Shown piece by piece: positions 7,301 to 13,955 of a stretch of 15,625 nucleotides of DNA. This DNA is from CAZEYT01 sp964516295 (GTDB lineage: Bacteria; Verrucomicrobiota; Verrucomicrobiia; Chthoniobacterales; Terrimicrobiaceae): contig CAZEYT010000067.1 of NCBI GenBank assembly GCA_964516295.1, positions 1 to 15,625 on the forward strand, given 5' to 3'. Positions within the stretch are counted from its first letter, which is position 1. Each line of letters begins with the position of its first letter. The notes beneath the pieces are model-generated. The model made no database searches. It had not been told where the DNA came from and was given only the letters and a program-made list of their open reading frames with translations. The translations under genes and the position numbers were made by a program.

Positions 7301-8146
7301 GAACCATCGGAGCATTTCCTGCAACGACGGAAGCGGCACGCGCGCCAGGACGTCGGTCAATGGCACGCCAGCTCCGATTTCGATTCCGGACTCGGACACC
7401 GTCAGCGCCTGCAATTCCGGCACCGCGGCGAGATGGATGAGTTTCGGAAACCTCCGGAACAGCTTCGCCACATCGACACCAAGTTCCGTGCCACCGGCCA
7501 GAAGACGGGCCTCGGGATGCTTCTCCATCAACTCGAAAAGCTCACCGAGCGAGGTCGGTCGGAAAAACGCCTCGCCGGTGTTTTCCACATGTTCCGACAG
7601 AGCCCCCGGTCCCTCGCCGGCCAACAACGTGCCAAACGGATCGCATTTCTTTTCCGCCGCCGGTGTTTCCACCCAGGCCCGCACCGCCGCATCGCGAATC
7701 GGCCGGTATCCCGTGCAGCGACAAAGGTTGCCGCAGAGATGGTCGTTCAAATCATCGAGCGTGCCGATGTCCTCGCGGTAATAGCCCTCGAACAGCGAGG
7801 CAATGAAGCCGGGCGTGCAATAGCCACACTGCGAACCATAACCATCCGCCATCGCGGCCTGCACCGGATGGAGTCCGTTTTTTCCGATGCCTTCGACGGT
7901 CCAAACCTCCTTGCCGGCCAGCGTCGGCAGAAGCGCGATACAACTGTTGATCGAGCGAAACGTCCGAGCTCTGTCCACATCCCGGTCGATCACCACCACG
8001 GTACACGCCCCGCAATCGCCCTCCGCACACCCTTCTTTCGCCCCGGTCAGATGACGCCCGCGCAACCAATCCAGAAGCGTCGTGTTCGCATCAAGCCCGG
8101 AAATCGTCACCGCCTCGCCATTGAGATGGAGGGAAAACGTCATCAT
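4379..8146 (-). CDS. xdh: Single-chain xanthine dehydrogenase (FeS-FAD-Moco fusion)
   Basis: A 1255-residue molybdenum hydroxylase that oxidises hypoxanthine/xanthine toward urate. Domain order is as in eukaryotic XDH, whereas many bacteria split it into XdhA and XdhB. The first 2Fe-2S cluster has C40, C45, C48 and C69; the second has C107, C110, C142 and C144. The FAD domain starts near 194 (LLAGGTELG 215-223, TLGGNLVTASPIGD 292-305). The molybdopterin domain runs from about 515 to the end. Residues matching bovine Q767, E802, R880 and E1261 are Q651 (GGQEHFYLE), E713 (GGGFGGKE), R823 (AFRGFGGPQG) and E1201 (VGEPPLM), so it looks active. The frame is open 120 codons further upstream, but homology begins at MMTFSLHLNG (ATG at 8146 or 8143). 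It is divergent from uraD and upstream of sod. The substrate is inferred; a related purine hydroxylase is possible. No xdhC chaperone gene is present in the window. Confidence 0.93.
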   Translation of the reverse strand: MMTFSLHLNGEAVTISGLDANTTLLDWLRGRHLTGAKEGCAEGDCGACTVVVIDRDVDRARTFRSINSCIALLPTLAGKEVWTVEGIGKNGLHPVQAAMADGYGSQCGYCTPGFIASLFEGYYREDIGTLDDLNDHLCGNLCRCTGYRPIRDAAVRAWVETPAAEKKCDPFGTLLAGEGPGALSEHVENTGEAFFRPTSLGELFELMEKHPEARLLAGGTELGVDVAKLFRRFPKLIHLAAVPELQALTVSESGIEIGAGVPLTDVLARVPLPSLQEMLRWFASRPVRNRATLGGNLVTASPIGDTAPVLLSLDASVILESAGSRREVPLAEFFIGYRKTVLAPGEVLRSVRVPLLQSAARRIVRAFKVSKRREMDISIVSAGFWFELDSEGRILRARLGFGGVGPTPILARKTGEFLTGKVWNAESIREAKAVLADEVAPISDGRGSAEFRKAVTAELLEKVFQEPEESRAGVSLSSLPPAPAAACHRHESTARHVTGSADYVDDEALKRGTLVVWPVCSTEAHARLLSVDVDAARRAPGIIAVLTAADVPGINDIGASRLDEILLADSEVSYIGHPIVALVGESLEACRAAAKWVKISYEPLPALVTIEQAIEAGAFHTETSAIRQGETAAALENAPCVLEGCFSVGGQEHFYLETQAAWAERSEDDGILVHSSTQHPSEIQIVVARVLGLPRHQVVVRSPRMGGGFGGKETQGNGIAALAALACQLTGRPCRYRLNRDQDFEITGKRHPFLARFRVGFSGAGDLLAADVSLFANGGWSLDLSQPICDRALFHLDNAYYIPAVDFRGRVCKTHLTSQTAFRGFGGPQGMLVMEEILDRVARHLGQRPEEIRERNLYRGTGETNTTHYGQEIGDNRIRQIWSGLRTSSDFDRRRAEITASNARSKTHRRGIAQTPVKFGISFTYTPYNQAGALVLIYADGTVQVNHGGTEMGQGLYTKILGVTERELGIPASKIKVMQTRTDKVPNTSATAASSGADLNGAAVRDACETLRARLAPVAAEMLESCGESGASVEKVIFCEGTVSCGGAVAMPFHKLVAEAYLRRISLSATGYYRTPEIHYDRARGRGKPFFYFACGAAVSEVEIDIHTGHSRVLRVDILHDVGSSLNEGIDRGQIEGGFIQGMGWLTGEELLWNAQGRLLSHGASTYRIPSIGDTPPDFRVAFLRDAAQAGTINGSKAVGEPPLMLAISVREALRDAIASLRPDGAEIRLGSPATCEAVFRAIHFDDNPGSNIGA

Positions 8147-8248
8147 GCAGCGCAGACCAGCATCGGGGAGAAAACGGACGGGAGCAATGTCATGGAGAGC
8201 TTTTCCCCGAGCACATTCCGCGCCAAAACAGCTCTGCCCCCGACACGG

Positions 8249-8275
8249 CAATCCGGGATCCACCGCCCGGAATTG
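8249..8275. promoter_or_regulatory. Inverted repeat in the xdh/uraD divergent region (candidate operator)
   Basis: CAATCCGGG (8249-8257) and CCCGGAATTG (8266-8275) form an inverted repeat around an 8-base spacer, interrupted only by one extra base in the right arm. It lies within the 169 bp between the xdh and uraD starts, where a shared purine-catabolism regulator would be expected to bind. No regulator gene is present nearby. I saw nothing else convincing in 8147-8315. Confidence 0.35.
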
Positions 8276-8315
8276 GACTTTCCACCGGGAGGCTGGCGCG
8301 GCATTGTTCGGGAGG

Positions 8316-8825
8316 ATGACTCTTCGGGAAATCAATGTCGCCGGGCGGTCGGAATTTGTGGCCGCGCTCGGAGCCGTCTTCGAGCATTCCCCCTGGATCG
8401 CCGAAGCCACGTGGGAAAAACGACCCTTTGCCTCACGGGAGGATCTGCACCGGGCCCTGTGCGCGACCGTGCGGGCTGCCGGCGAGGGACCGCTTTTGGA
8501 TCTCATCCGCGCCCATCCGGACCTCGTCGGCCGCCTGGCTCAAGCGGGCGCTCTCACGGCCGAGTCGAATTACGAACAGTCCGCGGCCGGCCTCCTCGCG
8601 CTGGATTCGGAAACAAAAGCCCGCTTCGGGCACCACAACACCGCCTACCGCGAGCGGTTTGGATTTCCATTCATCATTTGCGCGCGGTTGAACTCGACCG
8701 ACACCATACTCGACGCTTTTTCGCACCGCTTGGAAAATTCGCGTGAGACGGAGCTTCAAACCGCCTGGACGGAGATTCAGAAAATTGCCGCCCTTCGACT
8801 GGCGGACATTGTCAAAGATTTGTGA
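8316..8825 (+). CDS. uraD: 2-oxo-4-hydroxy-4-carboxy-5-ureidoimidazoline (OHCU) decarboxylase
   Basis: A 169-residue protein of the UraD family, which decarboxylates OHCU to S-allantoin in urate breakdown after uricase and 5-hydroxyisourate hydrolase. The N-terminus (MTLREINVAG, then FVAALGAVFEHSPWIAE) is typical. H67 in RAHPDL, E87 in ESNYEQSA, the loop FGFPFI (115-120) and R161 match the His/Glu/Arg set described for the vertebrate enzyme, even in numbering. The ATG at 8316 fits the family start, but GGGAGG abuts it with no spacer. An in-frame TTG at 8304 or a leaderless start are alternatives. It is divergent from xdh and 62 bp upstream of ctaD. Uricase and HIU-hydrolase genes are not in the window. 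Confidence 0.93.
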   Translation: MTLREINVAGRSEFVAALGAVFEHSPWIAEATWEKRPFASREDLHRALCATVRAAGEGPLLDLIRAHPDLVGRLAQAGALTAESNYEQSAAGLLALDSETKARFGHHNTAYRERFGFPFIICARLNSTDTILDAFSHRLENSRETELQTAWTEIQKIAALRLADIVKDL

Positions 8826-8887
8826 AAAAATTCCCGTGCAGTTCGCGGGTGGAATCCACTAGTTTCGCCGAAGTTTGATTCTCATCA

Positions 8888-10650
8888 ATGACAGCTACCA
8901 CCGCTGAGGCCCCCCTCGCCCACTCTGATCACGCTCACGACCATCACGTGGGTTTCTTTCGCAAATACCTCTGGACCTACGATCACAAGATGATCGGTCT
9001 CCAGTATCTCTGGACCGCGCTTTTTTTTCTTCTCATCGGCGGCGGTCTGGCACTCGGTGTCCGCTATCAACTCGCTGTTCCCGGCGCTCAGATCCCGCTC
9101 ATCGGCCAATTTCTGCCCTCGACGATTGCGGTGGACGGGGCGCTCGTCCCCGGCGGTTACAACATGCTCGTGACGATGCATGCGACCGTCATGGTGTTTT
9201 TTGTCATCATGCCGCTCCTCATCGGAGCCTTTGGAAATTACCTGATCCCGCTTCAAATCGGCGCGGGTGACATGGCGTTTCCGCTGCTGAACGAGCTCAG
9301 CTATTGGCTCTATGTGTTGTCCGGAATTGTGCTCATGGCAGCCTTTTTTGTGCCTGGCGGCGCGCCCAATACCGGTTGGACAGCCTATGCACCACTTAGC
9401 TCGGTCGCCGCCTACAATGGCGTTCAGATCGGTCAGAGTCTTGGGCCATCGCGATCTTTATCAATGGTCTCTCCTCCATCGCCGGGGCCACGAACTACAT
9501 TACGACCATCGTGAACATGCGGGCCCCGGGCATGAAGATGTTCCGCCTTCCGCTCCCGGTGTGGTCGCTCTTCATCACCGCGATCCTCCTCCTTCTCGCC
9601 GTCCCGGTTCTCTCGGCCGCCGGGGCCATGCTCTTCGCCGATCTGAACCTCGGCACGAGCTTCTTCTCACCCGCCGGGGGCGGTCAGCCGCTTCTCTGGC
9701 AGCACCTCTTCTGGTTCTTTGGTCATCCGGAAGTTTACATCATGATCCTTCCGGCCATGGGTCTCGCCTCGGAGATCATCGCCGTCCACTCGCGCAAACC
9801 GATCTTCGGCTACAAAGCGATGGTCTGGGCGATGGTGGCCATCGGTTTCCTCGGTTTCGTCGTCTGGGGCCACCACATGTTTGTCAGTGGCATGAACCTC
9901 ACTCTCAGCGCGACGTTCTCGGTCTCGACGATGATCATCGCCGTGCCATCGGCCATCAAGACGTTCAACTGGCTGGGCACGGTCTGGCGGGGTTCGATCG
10001 AGTTCACCACGGCGATGTGTTTCGCCCTCGCCTTCGTTTCCATGTTCGTCATTGGCGGCCTCAGTGGCATTTTCATGGCCTCGACGCCGGTTGACCTCTT
10101 CGTCCACCACACCTATTTCATCGTCGCCCACATTCACTACGTCCTCTTCGGCGGCAGTATCTTTGCGGTCTTTGCAGCCATCTATTTCTGGTTCCCGAAA
10201 ATGTTCGGCCGGATGATGAGCGAAGGCTGGGGCAAGGTTCACTTTGTCCTCACCTTTGTCTTCTTCAACCTGACCTTCTTCCCCATGCACAATCTCGGCC
10301 TCGGCGGAATGATGCGCCGCATTGCAGATCCGATGGTCTATGAGCACCTGCGCCAGCTGCAACCGCTCAACCAGCTCTCAACCATCGGAGCCATGGGCCT
10401 CGGGCTGACGACACTCATTTTCCTCGGCAACATGATCTGGGCGCTCACCAAGGGAAAACCCGCTCCCGCCAACCCCTGGCACGCCAACACGCTCGAGTGG
10501 ACGGTTCCTTCGCCTCCCGGACACGGAAATTTCCCGAAGACCCCCGTCGTCTATCACGGGCCTTACGAATACAGCGTTCCCGGCATCGAAAAGGATTACC
10601 TGCCTCAAACCGAGCCGGCTCCTGAGAACGCCCGCTTGGAATCCCACTGA
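8888..10650 (+). CDS. ctaD: Cytochrome c oxidase subunit I, with an apparent 1-nt frameshift
   Basis: Heme-copper oxidase subunit I, type A1, about 587 residues if one base is restored. The first frame (8888-9514) holds heme-a ligand H98 (MHATVMVF) and the D-channel motif N118-x10-D128-x6-N. The second frame continues to 10650 with GHPEVY (9721-9738; CuB His, Glu, cross-linked Tyr), WGHH (CuB histidines, 9871-9876), the K-channel lysine in AIKTFNW (9958) and VHHTYFIVAHIHY (hemes a3 and a). Near 9441-9444 the DNA reads CTTGGGCC where CTTTGGGCC would give the family's LW and carry the frame through 22 further sensible codons to 9511. The first frame stops at 9512-9514, overlapping a GTG at 9511. 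Sequencing or assembly error is the simplest explanation; a real mutation is possible. It is first in the operon, 10 bp before ctaA. No ribosome-binding site is evident. Confidence 0.93.
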
Positions 10651-10660
10651 GTCCCGCGCG

Positions 10661-11701
10661 ATGACCCAGCGGTTGGACAACTTCGGACCCGGACGCCACG
10701 GCGTTCATATCTGGTCCGTGCTCACGCTCCTCGCCACGTTTTTCCTGCTCTGCAGTGGAGGCATCGTGACCTCCAAAGGCGTTGGCATGGCCGTGCCGGA
10801 CTGGCCAACCACATACGGTTACAATATGTTCTTTTTCCCGTTTGAACGCTGGGTCGGCGGGATTTTCTACGAGCACTTTCACCGCCTCGTCGCTTCCGGG
10901 GTCGGGCTCATGACCATGATCCTCGCTGCCTGGTTGCTGATGGTCGAGCCTCGCCGCTGGGTGAAGATTCTCGGTTTCGCCGCCTTCGTCGGCGTCTGCA
11001 TCCAAGGCCTGCTCGGCGGCCTGCGGGTGACCCTTTACAAGGACGAACTCGGCATTTTCCATGCTCTCCTTGCCCAGTCGTTTTTCTGCACGATTGGCAT
11101 CCTCGCCGTTTGCACCAGCCGGCGGTTTGCCGAAGGGCGGTGGGACGTGCTCGCCCCGGATTCCGTTTTGAGAAAACTGGTCATCGCCTCGACCGTCCTT
11201 ATCTTTGTGCAACTCGGGCTCGGGGCCACCATGCGACACGAACACGCCGGACTCGCGATCCCGGACTTCCCGCTCGCGTACGGTCAGATCCTCCCCGACA
11301 CCTCGCCCGCAGCCATCGCAAAAATCAATGTCATCCGCGAAGCCGATGGCCAAATGCCGACGAATGCGACCTTTGTCTGGATTCAAATGCTCCACCGTTT
11401 TGTGGCGGTCGTGATTCTGGGCCTCGTCGGCTACGTGGCGTGGCGGGCCTTCTCGTTTGCCAACGAGCGCACCACCCGCGTGTGGGCAGCGGTATGGGCC
11501 GCCGCCGTTCTGCTCCAAGGCGGTCTCGGGGCTTGGACCATCTGGTCAAACAAAGCTGCCGATGTCGCCACGGCCCACATGGCCTTGGGAGCCCTCATCC
11601 TCCTGCTCGGTGTCGTCTTCTCCTTCCGTCTCTCCCGCTCCGCCGATCTCTCCCGCTTCCGCAATCCCGAACCCCGGCCCGTTCCCGCCGGCATCGCATG
11701 A
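10661..11701 (+). CDS. ctaA: Heme A synthase (COX15/CtaA family)
   Basis: An integral membrane enzyme of 346 residues that oxidises the methyl group of heme O to give heme A for the aa3 oxidase. About eight membrane segments are visible in two similar halves. Conserved histidines are H72 and H74 (EHFHRLVAS), H134 (GIFHALLAQ), H245 (MLHRFVAV) and H306 (TAHMALGAL). PDWPTTYG (46-53) and PDFPLAYG (201-208) mark the pseudo-repeat. It starts 10 bp after ctaD, and its TGA overlaps the ATG of ctaB (ATGA, 11698-11701), a pattern of translational coupling. Confidence 0.95.
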   Translation: MTQRLDNFGPGRHGVHIWSVLTLLATFFLLCSGGIVTSKGVGMAVPDWPTTYGYNMFFFPFERWVGGIFYEHFHRLVASGVGLMTMILAAWLLMVEPRRWVKILGFAAFVGVCIQGLLGGLRVTLYKDELGIFHALLAQSFFCTIGILAVCTSRRFAEGRWDVLAPDSVLRKLVIASTVLIFVQLGLGATMRHEHAGLAIPDFPLAYGQILPDTSPAAIAKINVIREADGQMPTNATFVWIQMLHRFVAVVILGLVGYVAWRAFSFANERTTRVWAAVWAAAVLLQGGLGAWTIWSNKAADVATAHMALGALILLLGVVFSFRLSRSADLSRFRNPEPRPVPAGIA

Positions 11702-12588
11702 AATCCGTCACCGCGATCGAAGAATCCCGCCCCGAATCACTCGTCAGCGACGTGATGACGTTGGTGAAAGCGCGGCTTTCCCTGCTGGTTTTGATCACGA
11801 CCCTGGTCGGCTTCCTCATTGGCTGGCGCGGTCCGCTCGATTGGATCCTCCTCACCGCCACACTGGTCGGCACGGCCCTTTGCGCCGGCGGAGCCGCCGC
11901 TTTGAACCAATGGTGGGAACGCGACCTCGATGCCCGGATGAAACGCACCCGGAATCGTCCGCTGCCATCCCGCCGCCTCCAACCAGTCGATGCGCTGCTT
12001 TGTGGTGTTGTTTTCTCGCTCTCCGGGTTGGCGATCCTCGCCGGCTTTACGAATCTTCGGGCGACCTTTCTGGCGTTTGCGACGATTGCGATTTACATCC
12101 TCGTTTACACACCCATGAAGCGGGTGAGCTCGCTGAATACGCTCGTCGGGGCCATTCCCGGAGCCCTCCCGCCCCTCATCGGCTGGCTCGCCGCACGCGG
12201 CTCTTACCAACTCGAAGGCTGTCTGCTTTTTGCAATCCTCTGGTTCTGGCAAATGCCGCACTTTCTGGCCATCGCGTGGATGTATCGCGAAGACTATGCC
12301 AACGCCGGCTGCGTGATGCTTCCGGCCACCGATCCCGACGGCTCCCTCACCGCCCGCCAATCGCTTCTCTACGCCCTCTGCCTGCTGGTCATTTCGCTCC
12401 TGCCGGGACTGATGGGCTTCAATTCCCCGGTCTATTTCTTCGGAGCGCTTGTCTTGGGCACGGTCTTCGCCGGATACGCCCTGAAGTTTCTCATGAACCG
12501 CGACCGCAATGTCGCCCGGAAGTTGTTTTTCGCCTCCATCCTTTACCTCCCGCTGCTTCTCGGCCTTCTGGTCGCCACCAAGCAATGA
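11698..12588 (+). CDS. ctaB: Protoheme IX farnesyltransferase (heme O synthase)
   Basis: A UbiA-family membrane prenyltransferase of 296 residues that adds a farnesyl group to heme B, making heme O, the substrate of CtaA. The first polyprenyl-binding motif is NQWWERDLDARMKRTRNRPL (70-89), with E74 in place of the more usual first aspartate, while D76 and D78 are kept. YTPMKR, the WFWQMPHF segment and the second motif YREDYANAG-VMLP are also present, with about nine membrane segments. Its start overlaps the ctaA stop and its stop overlaps the start of a 36-residue gene, both as ATGA. Confidence 0.95.
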   Translation: MKSVTAIEESRPESLVSDVMTLVKARLSLLVLITTLVGFLIGWRGPLDWILLTATLVGTALCAGGAAALNQWWERDLDARMKRTRNRPLPSRRLQPVDALLCGVVFSLSGLAILAGFTNLRATFLAFATIAIYILVYTPMKRVSSLNTLVGAIPGALPPLIGWLAARGSYQLEGCLLFAILWFWQMPHFLAIAWMYREDYANAGCVMLPATDPDGSLTARQSLLYALCLLVISLLPGLMGFNSPVYFFGALVLGTVFAGYALKFLMNRDRNVARKLFFASILYLPLLLGLLVATKQ

Positions 12589-12695
12589 GCCGCAAAAATC
12601 TCGTGCTCCTTCTTTCTCTCTGGCTTTTCGCACTCGGCATTGCCGGAACCGTTTTTTATCTCATGATCCTTCGCGGCCCCGCCGTCACCCCCTGA
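12585..12695 (+). CDS. Small single-pass membrane peptide in the oxidase operon (36 aa)
   Basis: The frame runs from the ATG overlapping the ctaB stop (ATGA, 12585-12588) to a TGA 8 bp before ctaE. The peptide starts MSRKNLVLLLSLWLFALGIA and ends LRGPAVTP. One hydrophobic helix (about 5-28) is preceded by two basic residues, predicting N-in/C-out. I do not recognise a family. Position and tight packing suggest a small accessory subunit or assembly factor of the aa3 oxidase, comparable in size to known small oxidase subunits, but that is inference. If it were not a gene, the ctaB-ctaE gap would be about 115 bp in an otherwise gapless operon. Confidence 0.65.
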   Translation: MSRKNLVLLLSLWLFALGIAGTVFYLMILRGPAVTP

Positions 12696-12703
12696 ATTTT
12701 TTT

Positions 12704-13324
12704 ATGTCCAGCGCCACCATCACTCACGAATCCCACGAGCATCACGGAGCCAGCGCTTCGACGGCCAAGTTCGGCATGATCATGTTTCTCATCTCCGAGG
12801 GCATGCTCTTCGCCGGCCTCATCAGCGCCTACGTCGTCCTGCGCTGGACCGAGGGAGGATTTCCCTGGCAACCAAATTCCGTCTGGCCCCCGGCGGGCTA
12901 TCCGCACCTGCCGGTTCTTCTGACCAGCATCAATACCGTTTTTCTCGTCGCCAGCAGCTTCACGCTCCACTTCGGCGAAGTCGCCGTGAACCGTGGAAAA
13001 TCCGGACTCGCCTGGATTTTTGCCACCATCGTCCTCGGCTCGCTCTTCGTCGGCATCCAATGCTACGAGTGGATGCACCTCCACCACGAGGGCCTTTGGT
13101 TCAACAAGGGCGGCGTCTATGGATCGTCGTTCTTCGTGATCACCGGATTCCACGGCCTCCACGTGGCCGTCGGTGTTCTTCTCATTGTCTGGTGTTTCCT
13201 GCGTCAGGCGTTCACCCGGTGTTTCACTCCCACGCGGCACGCCGCGCTGGCGAATGTTTCCCTCTACTGGCACTTTGTCGATGTCGTCTGGATCTTCCTC
13301 TTCATCCTCCTCTACTGGATCTGA
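12704..13324 (+). CDS. ctaE: Cytochrome c oxidase subunit III (short, five-helix form)
   Basis: A 206-residue membrane protein of the COX3 family. It begins with a histidine-rich stretch (ITHESHEHHGA), then five predicted membrane segments. Conserved features are E32 in ISEGMLFAGLISAYVVLR, GFHGLHV (148-154) and YWHFVDVVWIFLF (188-200). It lacks the first two helices of the long mitochondrial form, as many bacterial subunits III do. The ATG at 12704 follows a run of T with no Shine-Dalgarno sequence. The start is fixed by homology and by the upstream stop at 12695. Confidence 0.94.
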   Translation: MSSATITHESHEHHGASASTAKFGMIMFLISEGMLFAGLISAYVVLRWTEGGFPWQPNSVWPPAGYPHLPVLLTSINTVFLVASSFTLHFGEVAVNRGKSGLAWIFATIVLGSLFVGIQCYEWMHLHHEGLWFNKGGVYGSSFFVITGFHGLHVAVGVLLIVWCFLRQAFTRCFTPTRHAALANVSLYWHFVDVVWIFLFILLYWI

Positions 13325-13955
13325 CCTCCCGCCGCGGCGCGGACTCCCTCACGGGGCCCTGATCGTCTTTCTGCTCGTGACGGTCGTCGTGGCGTTTGCT
13401 TACAAGAGCCTCAAGGACGTCCGCCCGGCCTCCACACCCGCCCATCTCGAGCGGGTTGCGCCGGTCCCGCCGTTTCAGCTCACGGCCCAAGACGGACGCC
13501 CCTTCACCGGCGAGGATCTGAAGGGAAAAATCTGGATCGCGAACACCATCTTCACCCGGTGCCAAGGCCCCTGCCCGGTGATGACCGCCCGCATGGCCGA
13601 GCTGAATAAAAAACTCGCGAAGGTCTCGGACGACGTCGCACTCGTCAGCCTTACCGTCGATCCCGACTATGACAACCCGACGGTCCTCGCCGAATACGGC
13701 GAGAAAGTGGGAGCCGACCCGGCACGATGGAAGTTTCTCACCGGCCCCAAAGATCAAATGGAAGCACTCGTGGTCAAAGGTCTCCTCCAACCCCTCGCCA
13801 AAGAACCCGATGGCACCCCCGCCCACTCCACCCGCTTCATCCTCGTCGACCGCGACGGCTGGCTGCGCGGGTTTCAGGACGGCAACGATCCCGAACTGGT
13901 CCAAAAAGTGCTCATGGACATCGGCGACCTCCTCCGCGAGAAGCCGACTTCCTGA
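13281..13955 (+). CDS. SCO1/SenC-type copper chaperone (start uncertain)
   Basis: A membrane-anchored thioredoxin-fold protein that delivers copper to the CuA site of oxidase subunit II or keeps its cysteines reduced. From the ATG at 13281 it has 224 residues, with a membrane anchor (about 25-41), FTRCQGPCPVMT giving the C94-x3-C98 copper site, and the third ligand H182 in AHSTRFILVDRDGWLRG. The ATG start overlaps ctaE by 44 bp and yields an odd serine-rich N-terminus that merely reads ctaE codons in another frame. A CTG at 13359 or GTG at 13377 would avoid the overlap, but the GTG trims the anchor. The function call is firm; the start is not. It is the last gene of the oxidase cluster. Confidence 0.9.
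   Translation: MSSGSSSSSSSTGSDLPPRRGLPHGALIVFLLVTVVVAFAYKSLKDVRPASTPAHLERVAPVPPFQLTAQDGRPFTGEDLKGKIWIANTIFTRCQGPCPVMTARMAELNKKLAKVSDDVALVSLTVDPDYDNPTVLAEYGEKVGADPARWKFLTGPKDQMEALVVKGLLQPLAKEPDGTPAHSTRFILVDRDGWLRGFQDGNDPELVQKVLMDIGDLLREKPTS

Noticed and set aside
8147..8506. 120-codon N-terminal extension of xanthine dehydrogenase
   Set aside because: It runs antisense through uraD and matches nothing in the family; the 2Fe-2S domain starts at MMTFSLHLNG.
8826..8887. GC hairpin as a terminator between uraD and ctaD
   Set aside because: CCCG/CGGG pairing is only four base pairs with a bulge and no T-run follows, so termination cannot be claimed.
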